Part shown: positions 6,337-15,438 of the stretch, piece after piece
Layout of the letters: each line of letters opens with the position of its first letter
How positions within the stretch are numbered: position 1 is the first letter of the stretch
Source of the DNA: CAYLNM01 sp964385045
Lineage (GTDB): Bacteria > Planctomycetota > Phycisphaerae > Phycisphaerales > SM1A02
Reading direction: 5' to 3'
Assembly: GCA_964385045.1 (NCBI GenBank)
Contig: CAYLNM010000104.1
Span: 1 to 16,246, forward strand
DNA length: 16,246 nt
Notes under the pieces: generated by a model
Databases searched by the model: none
What the model was told of the DNA's origin: nothing
Seen by the model: the letters and a program-made list of their open reading frames with translations, nothing else
Program-made: the position numbers and the translations under genes

Positions 6337-7563
6337 ATGAGCACCACCGCCGCCAGCGACCGCGTCCGGGCCCTCGTCGCCGAGGAGCTCGAGGCCCTCG
6401 TGTCCATCCGCCGCGACCTGCACGCGCACCCCGAGCTCGGCTACGAGGAGCACCGCACCAGCGGCGTCATCCGGCGCGAGCTCGAGGCGGCGGGCGTCGA
6501 CCTCGTGGGCGACCTCGCCGGCGGCACCGGCGTCCTCGGCCACCTGCCCGGGGCCGCGGACCGCGCGATCGGCCTGCGGGCGGACATCGACGCCCTGCCG
6601 ATCGAGGAGCGGACCGGCCTGCCCCACGCCTCCACCACGCCCGGCCGCATGCACGCCTGCGGCCACGACGGCCACACGACGATCCTGCTCGGGGCGGCCC
6701 GGGTGCTCGCGCGGCTCGCCCGCGAGGGCGGTGGCCTGCCGCGCCCGGTGACCTTCTGCTTCCAGCCCGCGGAGGAGGGCGGGGCCGGGGGCGAGCGGAT
6801 GGTGGCCGACGGCTGTCTCGACGGCTCGGTGATCGGTCCGCCGGTGGAGGCGATGTTCGGGCTTCACGGCTGGCCGCTGCTGCCGCTGGGCGAGGCGGGC
6901 ACCCGTCCGGGGCCCCTGCTCGCGGCCGCCGACATGTTCGACGTGACGATCGAGGGCACCGGCGGCCACGCCGCGGCCCCGCACCTCGCCCGCGACCCGA
7001 TCCTCGCCGCCGCGGCCGTCATCCAGGCCCTCCAGCAGATCGCGGCCCGCAACGCCGACCCCACCGACTCGGTCGTCGTCTCGGTGACGAAGGTCGAGGG
7101 CGGCTCGACCCACAACGTGATCCCGCAGCTCGTCCGGCTCCGCGGCACCGTCCGGACCGTCACCGAGGCATCGCGGACGATGGCCCGCGAGCGGCTGCAC
7201 GCGATCGTGCGGTCGGTGGCCGAGGCCCACGGGGCCCACGCGGACGTCGCCTGGCACGACGGGTACCCCGTGACCCGCAACGACCCGGGAGCGTGCGCCA
7301 CCGCGATGGACGCCCTCGGGGCCGTCCTCGGACCGGACCGCGTGCACGAGCTGCCGGCCCCCACGATGGGCGGCGAGGACTTCGCCTACTACGGCCAGCG
7401 GGTGCCGGCCGCCTTCGTCTTCCTCGGGCTCCGGCCGCCGGACGTCTCGCCGGACGCGGTGCCGCAGCTGCACCAGGACACCTTCGACTTCAACGACGAG
7501 GCGATCGCGCCCGCCGTGACGTGGATGTGCGATCTGGCCCTCCGCGAGGGGGCGCTGGCGTGA
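6337..7563 (+). CDS. M20 family metallo-amidohydrolase (M20D, N-acyl amino acid/hippurate hydrolase type)
   Basis: A 408-aa cytosolic dizinc/dimanganese hydrolase. M20D enzymes remove acyl groups from N-acylated amino acids or related amides. Opening motif RRDLHAHPELGYEE (25-38) is typical. Likely metal ligands are C108 and H110 in HACGHDGHTT, E147 of the AEEGG pair (E146 the likely general base), H177 in GLHGWP, and H379 in QLHQDTFDFND. The dimerisation/lid domain shows GTGGHAAAPH (207-216), and GGEDFAYY (345-352) is a family signature. No signal peptide is seen. The exact substrate cannot be told from sequence. ATG 6337 is preferred over ATG 6328, which overlaps the -10. The stop overlaps the GTG of the flavin-reductase-like gene. 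Confidence 0.92.
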   Translation: MSTTAASDRVRALVAEELEALVSIRRDLHAHPELGYEEHRTSGVIRRELEAAGVDLVGDLAGGTGVLGHLPGAADRAIGLRADIDALPIEERTGLPHASTTPGRMHACGHDGHTTILLGAARVLARLAREGGGLPRPVTFCFQPAEEGGAGGERMVADGCLDGSVIGPPVEAMFGLHGWPLLPLGEAGTRPGPLLAAADMFDVTIEGTGGHAAAPHLARDPILAAAAVIQALQQIAARNADPTDSVVVSVTKVEGGSTHNVIPQLVRLRGTVRTVTEASRTMARERLHAIVRSVAEAHGAHADVAWHDGYPVTRNDPGACATAMDALGAVLGPDRVHELPAPTMGGEDFAYYGQRVPAAFVFLGLRPPDVSPDAVPQLHQDTFDFNDEAIAPAVTWMCDLALREGALA

Positions 7564-8294
7564 GCGAGCCCGCCCCCACCTCCACCCCCGCCCCGGGCGC
7601 GGCCGGACGTCCCGCCGCGGCGATGCGGCGGCTCGACCCCGACGGGCTGGCGGTGGCCGAGCGGTACAAGCTCCTCATCGGATCCGTGGTCCCCCGCCCG
7701 ATCGCCTGGGTCTCGACCCTCGACCGCGACGGACGCCCGAACCTCGCTCCGTTCTCCTTCTTCAACGCGGTCGGATCCACCCCGATGCTGCTGATGTTCT
7801 GCCCCGCGAACCTGCCCGACGGCCGGGAGAAGGACTCGCTGCGGAACGCCGCCCCCGCCGACGAGGGCGGCACCGGGGCCTTCACGGTGAGCGTGGTGGG
7901 CGAGCCGCAGGCGGTGGCCTGCTCGGTGACCGCCGAGCCGCTGCCCCCGGGCGAGAGCGAGTGGGACCTCGCGGGCCTCGAGCCGGTCCCGAGCGAGCGG
8001 GTGGGCCCGCCGCGGGTGGCCGGGGCCCCGGTCGCCTTCGAGTGCCGCACCGAGCGGGTGCTCCGCTTCGCGCCCGGCCAGCCGGCGGGCGCGAACATGG
8101 TGATCGGCCGGGTCGTTCTCGCCCACGTGCGGGAGGACCTCCTGAACGATCGCATGCACGTCGACCCGGAGGGACTGCGGGCGGTGGCCCGCATGGGTGG
8201 CCTCGCCTGGTGCCGAACGCGGGAGCGGTTCGTGCTCCCGCCCGGCGTGGCCGCCCGCGAGGCGGACGACCCGGGGATCCCGCGGCCCGAGTGA
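7560..8294 (+). CDS. Flavin reductase-like FMN-binding protein (DIM6/NTAB family)
   Basis: A 244-aa protein of the flavin reductase-like split-barrel family. It has the characteristic GSVVPRPIAWVSTLDRDG (41-58), NLAPFSFFNAVGSTPMLLMF (61-80), KDSLRN (91-96) and FTVSVV (108-113). Family members bind FMN and many reduce flavins with NAD(P)H or act with partner oxygenases; the specific role here is unknown. GTG 7560 overlaps the upstream stop (GTGA), supporting coupling with the amidohydrolase. The first 21 residues are Pro/Ala-rich and outside the domain, so ATG 7623 (222 aa) is an alternative start, although it has no visible ribosome-binding site. Confidence 0.88.
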   Translation: MSEPAPTSTPAPGAAGRPAAAMRRLDPDGLAVAERYKLLIGSVVPRPIAWVSTLDRDGRPNLAPFSFFNAVGSTPMLLMFCPANLPDGREKDSLRNAAPADEGGTGAFTVSVVGEPQAVACSVTAEPLPPGESEWDLAGLEPVPSERVGPPRVAGAPVAFECRTERVLRFAPGQPAGANMVIGRVVLAHVREDLLNDRMHVDPEGLRAVARMGGLAWCRTRERFVLPPGVAAREADDPGIPRPE

Positions 8295-8297
8295 GAC

Positions 8298-8323
8298 CGG
8301 CGGCTGCCCGCCCGGGCCCGCCG
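8298..8323 (+). terminator. GC hairpin after the flavin-reductase-like gene, no U tract
   Basis: CGGCGG (8298-8303) pairs with CCGCCG (8318-8323), enclosing GCCC-gccc-GGGC (8306-8317) with a 2-nt bulge. It begins three bases past the TGA. No T run follows. Confidence 0.35.
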
Positions 8324-8438
8324 CACCGCCCCGACCAGGCTCCCGCGCCGCCACCCGCCGGCCCCCCCGCGTGCAGGCCGCCGGCGCGGCCACGCCCGAC
8401 CCGGCCAGATCCCGCACGCCTCTCCGCTCCGGTCCCGC
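8324..8438. other. Spacer upstream of rplK promoter, no gene seen
   Basis: Very C/G-rich sequence between the flavin-reductase-like gene and the rplK promoter. No ORF with recognisable product, tRNA or secE/nusG remnant was seen. Confidence 0.5.
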
Positions 8439-8467
8439 TTGCCGCCGCCGCCGGGCTCGGGTACGCT
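8439..8467 (+). promoter_or_regulatory. Promoter of the rplK operon
   Basis: TTGCCG (8439-8444), a 17-bp spacer, then TACGCT (8462-8467). The spacing is ideal for a vegetative sigma factor, and the -10 hexamer matches that before the GGQ-protein gene. A start near 8474 would give a leader of about 120 nt. Confidence 0.65.
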
Positions 8468-8594
8468 CCGCGGTTCCCCCCAACTCGCCGTTCACCACGT
8501 CGGCGTCGATCGTCCGCCCGGACCGGACGGTCGTCCGCCCCTCCCGCGGGACGCTCCCGTGACGGGCCGCCGAGGTGGGAGGCAGGAGGTTCCG

Positions 8595-9023
8595 ATGGCC
8601 AAGAAGGTCGAGAAGGTCTTCAAGGTGATGGCGCCGGCCGGCACGGCCACGCCCGCACCGCCGCTGGGCCCGGTGCTCGGCGCCGCCGGCGTCAACCCCG
8701 GACAGTTCATCCAGCAGTTCAACGACCGCACGCGCGAGCTCGGCGCGGGCAAGGTCGTGGGCTGCGTGATCACGGTCTTCAACGACCGGTCGTTCGACTT
8801 CCAGATCACCAGCTCCCCCGCCGCCGTCCTGATCAAGGAGGCCGCGGGGGTGGACAAGGGCTCGGGCGAGCCGAACACCAACAAGGTCGGCACGATCACC
8901 GAGGATCAGCTCCGCGCGATCGCGGAGGAGAAGCAGGACGATCTGAACGCCGGATCGGTGGAGGCCGCGATGCGCATGATCGCCGGCACCGCCCGATCGA
9001 TGGGCGTCGAGGTGAAGGGCTGA
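8595..9023 (+). CDS. rplK: 50S ribosomal protein L11
   Basis: A 142-aa protein of the GTPase-associated centre that binds 23S rRNA helices 43/44 with L10. The N-terminal domain has the proline-rich PAPPLGPVLGAAGVNPGQF (20-38), the region that lies near thiostrepton. The C-terminal rRNA-binding domain ends in the family signature KQDDLNAGSVEAAMRMIAGT (113-132) followed by ARSMG. Length is normal. ATG 8595 follows a perfect AGGAGGT (8584-8590), the best Shine-Dalgarno sequence in the window. It is first gene of the ribosomal-protein operon, and rplA follows 5 nt after the stop. No secE-nusG pair stands in front of it. Confidence 0.98.
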   Translation: MAKKVEKVFKVMAPAGTATPAPPLGPVLGAAGVNPGQFIQQFNDRTRELGAGKVVGCVITVFNDRSFDFQITSSPAAVLIKEAAGVDKGSGEPNTNKVGTITEDQLRAIAEEKQDDLNAGSVEAAMRMIAGTARSMGVEVKG

Positions 9024-9028
9024 ACGCG

Positions 9029-9709
9029 ATGCCGATGACGAAGAAGGCCAAGGCCAACCAAGAGATCCTCGCGAAGTACGAGGGCCCCCAGGACCCGCAG
9101 ACCGCCATCAAGGCGCTGAAGGAGTTCAAGGCTCCCAAGTTCGACCAGACCGTGGAGGCGTGCGTGCACCTCGGGATCGACCCGCGGCAGGCCGACCAGC
9201 AGCTCCGCGGCTCGATCGCGTTCCCCAAGGGCGTCGGCCGCTCGGCCCGCGTGATCTGCTTCTGCCAGCCGGAGAAGGTCGACGCGGCCACCGCGGCGGG
9301 GGCGATCGAGGCGGGCGGCGAGGACCTCGTCGAGAAGATCCAGGGCGGCTGGATGGACTTCGACGTGGCGGTCGCCTCGCCCGACATGATGCGGGTGGTC
9401 TCGGCCCTCGGCCGCGTGCTCGGCCCCAAGGGCCTCATGCCCTCGCCGAAGGCCGGCACCGTGACCCCCGACGTCGAGACCGCGGTCCGCGAGTATGCCG
9501 CCGGCAAGCTCGAGTACCGCAACGACGAGTACGGCAACATCCACTGCGTGATCGGGAAGATGAGCTTCGCCGAGGGCGACCTCGTCGAGAACCTCCAGTA
9601 CTTCCTCGACCACGTCGAGAAGATCCGCCCTTCGGCCGCGAAGGGCACCTACCTCAAGAAGCTCACGGTCAGCGGCACCATGACCCCGGGCATCCAGGTC
9701 GCCGTCTGA
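9029..9709 (+). CDS. rplA: 50S ribosomal protein L1
   Basis: A 226-aa protein of the L1 stalk, which moves deacylated tRNA out of the E site. In many bacteria it also represses its own operon by binding the rplK leader. The core shows KFDQTVEACVHLGIDPRQAD (37-56) and the L1 signature ALGRVLGPKGLMPSPKAGTVT (126-146). The end is KLTVSGTMTPG (211-221). The N terminus (MPMTKKAKANQEILAKYEG) is less basic than usual. ATG 9029 is chosen because a GAAGGG stretch lies about 9 nt upstream inside the end of rplK. ATG 9035 is an alternative. It is 5 nt from the rplK stop and 22 nt from rplJ. Confidence 0.98.
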   Translation: MPMTKKAKANQEILAKYEGPQDPQTAIKALKEFKAPKFDQTVEACVHLGIDPRQADQQLRGSIAFPKGVGRSARVICFCQPEKVDAATAAGAIEAGGEDLVEKIQGGWMDFDVAVASPDMMRVVSALGRVLGPKGLMPSPKAGTVTPDVETAVREYAAGKLEYRNDEYGNIHCVIGKMSFAEGDLVENLQYFLDHVEKIRPSAAKGTYLKKLTVSGTMTPGIQVAV

Positions 9710-9731
9710 ACGGCGGGAAAGCGAGTCAGCG

Positions 9732-10277
9732 ATGAGCAAGCCCGTCAAGGAGATGATCATGCGGGACTACGAGTCCCGCTTCACCGGCATCGACGGCGCG
9801 CTGGTGGTCGACATCCGCGGCATCGACGCCAACGACACCAACGCCATGCGCCTCGACCTCCTGTCGAAGGGGGTCCGCGTGACGGTGGTCAAGAACGCCC
9901 TCGCCCGCCGTGCCTTCGAGGGCGGCGAGCTCGAGGCCCTCGAGCCGGCCCTCAGCGGGCCGTCGGCCCTCGCCTACGGCGGCGAGTCGGTCGTGAACGT
10001 GGCCCGCGAGCTGGTCGACTGGGCGAAGAAGATCGAGGATCTCGATCTCAAGGGCGCGGTCCTCGACGGCCAGTACTTCGACGGGGAGGCGGGCGTGAAG
10101 CGCCTCAGCGAGTTCCCGACGAAGGAGGAGGCCCAGGCGACCGTGGTCCAGCTCGTCCTCAGCCCCGGCTCCAACGTCCTCGGCGCGGCCACCGGCGGCG
10201 GCGGCCGCATCCTCGGGATCGTCAAGCAGATCCAGGAGAAGCTCGAGGCCGGCGAGACCGTCGAGAAGGTCGGCTGA
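9732..10277 (+). CDS. rplJ: 50S ribosomal protein L10
   Basis: A 181-aa protein forming the base of the L7/L12 stalk. The N-terminal rRNA/L11-binding domain includes VVKNALARRAF (52-62) and GPSALAYGG (76-84). The C-terminal helix (about 157-181, RILGIVKQIQEKLEAGE) is the part that holds L7/L12 dimers. Length is normal. The start ATG 9732 has only a weak purine stretch (GGGAAAGCGAG) about 10 nt upstream. In many bacteria L10 with L7/L12 autoregulates from an rplJ leader. Here only 22 nt separate it from rplA, so no separate leader is seen. Confidence 0.97.
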   Translation: MSKPVKEMIMRDYESRFTGIDGALVVDIRGIDANDTNAMRLDLLSKGVRVTVVKNALARRAFEGGELEALEPALSGPSALAYGGESVVNVARELVDWAKKIEDLDLKGAVLDGQYFDGEAGVKRLSEFPTKEEAQATVVQLVLSPGSNVLGAATGGGGRILGIVKQIQEKLEAGETVEKVG

Positions 10278-10292
10278 GCCGATCCCCCCGCC

Positions 10293-10309
10293 GCGGCCGC
10301 CCCGGCCGC
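10293..10309 (+). promoter_or_regulatory. Hairpin in the rplJ-rplL spacer
   Basis: GCGGCCG (10293-10299) pairs perfectly with CGGCCGC (10303-10309), 7 bp with a CCC loop. No T run follows. It may be an attenuator or RNA-stability element between rplJ and rplL; the role is inference. Confidence 0.35.
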
Positions 10310-10351
10310 CGCATCCCGAACCCCCTCATCCCCGCCCGACTGGCCCCCGGG

Positions 10352-10372
10352 TTAAAAGCCGCGCGTGCGGCT
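10352..10372 (+). promoter_or_regulatory. AT patch plus hairpin in the rplL leader
   Basis: TTAAAA (10352-10357), rare in this genome, runs into AGCCGC (10357-10362), which pairs with GCGGCT (10367-10372) around a GCGT loop. The patch is a poor -10 match, so an internal rplL promoter is only a possibility. Confidence 0.3.
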
Positions 10373-10409
10373 CCTCTCGGGCGGAGACATGCGGAAAGGA
10401 AGGTCCTCG

Positions 10410-10820
10410 ATGTCCGAGGAAGCCACCGAGACCAAGACCTACGACGAGAAGATCACCAAGCTCGGCGACGAGATCGCCGGCCTCACCCTCAAGGAGGCCG
10501 TGGACCTCGCTGACTACATGAAGGATGCCTACGGCATCGAGCCCGCCGCCGGCGGCGCGGTCATGATGGCCGGCCCGGGCGGCGGCGACGAGGCCGCGGC
10601 CGAGGAGCAGACCGAGTTCACGGTCGTCCTCGAGTCCGCCGGCGACCAGAAGATCCAGGTCATCAAGGCGGTCCGCGAGGCCACCGGCCTGGGGCTGGCC
10701 GAGGCCAAGAAGCTCGTCGATGGCGCTCCCGCCAACGTGAAGGAGAACATCGACAAGGACGAGGCCGAGGCCCTCAAGACCAAGCTCGAGGAGGCCGGCG
10801 CCGGCGTCGCCCTCAAGTGA
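10410..10820 (+). CDS. rplL: 50S ribosomal protein L7/L12
   Basis: A 136-aa stalk protein that recruits translation factors and stimulates their GTPase. The N-terminal dimerisation domain (about 11-45, LGDEIAGLTLKEAVDLADYM) is followed by a Gly/Ala hinge with GPGGGDEAAAEE (55-66). The C-terminal domain (67-136) carries EFTVVLESAGDQKIQVIK and AVREATGLGLAEAKKLVDGA (87-106), the factor-binding face. It is longer than E. coli L7/L12 by about 15 residues, mostly at the N terminus. ATG 10410 follows AAGGAAGGT, a strong Shine-Dalgarno sequence; the in-frame GTG at 10365 lies within a hairpin and is not used. It is separated from rplJ by 132 bp. Confidence 0.98.
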   Translation: MSEEATETKTYDEKITKLGDEIAGLTLKEAVDLADYMKDAYGIEPAAGGAVMMAGPGGGDEAAAEEQTEFTVVLESAGDQKIQVIKAVREATGLGLAEAKKLVDGAPANVKENIDKDEAEALKTKLEEAGAGVALK

Positions 10821-10826
10821 TCGAGC

Positions 10827-10845
10827 CGGCGGGCGTCGCCCGCCG
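10827..10845 (+). terminator. Hairpin 1 after rplL (8 bp)
   Basis: CGGCGGGC (10827-10834) pairs perfectly with GCCCGCCG (10838-10845) around a GTC loop, 6 nt after the rplL stop. No U tract. First of three consecutive hairpins; likely a partial terminator, attenuator or processing structure. Confidence 0.5.
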
Positions 10846-10848
10846 ACC

Positions 10849-10880
10849 GGCGACCGGCCCCCGCGCGGGGCCCGGTCGCC
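10849..10880 (+). terminator. Hairpin 2 after rplL (9+4 bp)
   Basis: GGCGACCGG (10849-10857) pairs with CCGGTCGCC (10872-10880). Inside, after a C/C mismatch, CCCC (10859-10862) pairs with GGGG (10867-10870) around GCGC. No U tract follows. Confidence 0.5.
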
Positions 10881-10890
10881 CCCGGACCGC

Positions 10891-10929
10891 CGACGCGGCC
10901 CGCGGGCATCCTGCTCGCGGGCCGCGTCG
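10891..10929 (+). terminator. Hairpin 3 after rplL (18-bp stem, 3-nt loop)
   Basis: CGACGCGGCCCGCG (10891-10904) pairs perfectly with CGCGGGCCGCGTCG (10916-10929). The pairing continues as GGCA (10905-10908) with TGCT (10912-10915, one G-U), leaving a TCC loop. It is the longest inverted repeat I found in the window. It is not followed by Ts. The position matches the attenuator/RNase III region known between rplL and rpoB in E. coli, but equivalence is inference. Confidence 0.6.
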
Positions 10930-11272
10930 CGTGGGGGGATGCGGTGCACCGTGCGCCGCCGCACCGGGACAGGCTGTCGCGCGGCCGCTCGCATCCTGTC
11001 GCGCGCTGTCGCGCCGCGTGCGCGGCGCCGCGCGATCGCAACGCCGACCTCGGGCCCACGCACGGTCGGATCCTTCCGATGACGTCGCCCCCGTGCGGTT
11101 CGGTCCGCCCCGACCCGAGCTCGGCCCCGTCGCCCCGGGCCGCCCCGAGACGCTCTCAGGCCGACTCGGACACGGTGCCACCCGCTCAGAACCCGAACGG
11201 CTGGCTGGCATCAAGCGGCTCGCCTGTCAAGGCCTCTCTGGCCGATCCGAGCAGATTTCGCGTTCGTCCGGG
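10930..11272. other. rplL-rpoB spacer upstream of the rpoB promoter
   Basis: No supportable gene. It contains a 6-bp hairpin CGGTGC/GCACCG (10942-10966) and three copies of CTGTCGCGC (10974, 10996, 11006). It also has a bulged 12-bp hairpin: CGCACGGTCGGA (11059-11070) pairs with TCCGA (11075-11079) and CCGTGCG (11091-11097). Base composition becomes less GC-rich toward 11200-11280, as expected near a promoter. Confidence 0.5.
10974..11014 (+). repeat. Three direct copies of CTGTCGCGC
   Basis: Exact 9-mers at 10974-10982, 10996-11004 and 11006-11014, with start-to-start spacing of 22 and 10 nt. The last two are separated by a single G. They lie about 260-300 bp upstream of the rpoB promoter. 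Confidence 0.5.
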
Positions 11273-11301
11273 TTGTATCGGCCCGGAGACCCCGCTAGAC
11301 T
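11273..11301 (+). promoter_or_regulatory. Promoter of rpoB
   Basis: TTGTAT (11273-11278), a 17-bp spacer, then TAGACT (11296-11301). The start would be near 11308, giving a leader of about 115 nt. Only TTG of the -35 matches consensus, but spacing is ideal and the -10 has the TANNCT form seen elsewhere in the window. It implies that rpoBC can be transcribed apart from rplL. Confidence 0.65.
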
Positions 11302-11333
11302 CGGGGGTTCGGCGGTGCTTGTCTCCACAATCC

Positions 11334-11400
11334 ACAACGACGGGTGACGTGCCCCACGGCACGCGTTGTCCCAGCCGGTCCCTGCGTGGGATGCGGCTGG
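11334..11400 (+). ncRNA. Structured leader RNA of rpoB (two adjacent hairpins)
   Basis: Hairpin A: ACAACG (11334-11339) with CGTTGT (11364-11369). It stacks, across an 8-nt one-sided bulge (11340-11347), on CGTGCC (11348-11353) with GGCACG (11358-11363), loop CCAC. Hairpin B: CCAGCCG (11371-11377) with CGGCTGG (11394-11400), enclosing TCCC (11379-11382) with GGGA (11388-11391). One nucleotide separates A from B, and the GAGG ribosome-binding site lies 12 nt after B. Mixed-base perfect stems are less likely to be chance than GC-only ones. Function is unknown; a cis-regulatory leader is inferred. Confidence 0.5.
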
Positions 11401-11411
11401 CATTCCCTTTC

Positions 11412-11415
11412 GAGG
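11412..11415 (+). promoter_or_regulatory. Ribosome-binding site fixing the rpoB start
   Basis: GAGG lies 7 nt before ATG 11423. It supports that ATG over the in-frame TTG at 11366, which falls inside leader hairpin A. Confidence 0.6.
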
Positions 11416-11422
11416 ACCCTTC

Positions 11423-15271
<3,849 letters not shown>

Positions 15272-15295
15272 CGCCCGCGACCCCGCCCCGGATCG

Positions 15296-15340
15296 GGCCG
15301 CCGGGCGCATCCGCACCGCCATGCACCGCGCCCGGCGGCC
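15296..15340 (+). promoter_or_regulatory. Long hairpin in the rpoB-rpoC spacer (13 bp)
   Basis: GGCCGCCGGGCGC (15296-15308) pairs perfectly with GCGCCCGGCGGCC (15328-15340), with a 19-nt loop. It starts 24 nt past the rpoB stop. No T run follows, so read-through into rpoC is expected. Confidence 0.5.
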
Positions 15341-15355
15341 GCCCCCTCCCCCGCC

Positions 15356-15378
15356 GCGGCGGAGCCTCGCTCCGCCGC
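15356..15378 (+). promoter_or_regulatory. Second hairpin in the rpoB-rpoC spacer (10 bp)
   Basis: GCGGCGGAGC (15356-15365) pairs perfectly with GCTCCGCCGC (15369-15378) around a CTC loop. Confidence 0.5.
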
Positions 15379-15397
15379 CCACGCGACGCACCCCCCC

Positions 15398-15415
15398 GCG
15401 GACCCTTCGGTCCGC
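15398..15415 (+). promoter_or_regulatory. Third hairpin, close to the rpoC start
   Basis: GCGGACC (15398-15404) pairs perfectly with GGTCCGC (15409-15415), loop CTTC. It ends 23 nt before the rpoC ATG. Confidence 0.45.
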
Positions 15416-15438
15416 CGACAGATCGGACGACACCCACG

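Noticed and set aside
3880..7473. Open minus-strand frame of about 1197 codons opposite the protease, tsaD, GGQ and M20 genes
   Set aside because: It spans four well-supported + strand genes and gives low-complexity protein; a shadow frame.
10365..10409. GTG at 10365 as start of rplL
   Set aside because: It lies in the loop and stem of a small hairpin, and the added residues are not L7/L12-like. ATG 10410 has a strong ribosome-binding site.
11366..11422. TTG start for rpoB, adding 19 residues
   Set aside because: The TTG lies in leader hairpin A and has no ribosome-binding site; ATG 11423 has GAGG at 7 nt and gives a normal N terminus.
10821..11422. Small protein genes in the rplL-rpoB spacer
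   Set aside because: Open frames there are Arg/Pro/Ala-rich, lack ribosome-binding sites and overlap the hairpins; none resembles a known protein.
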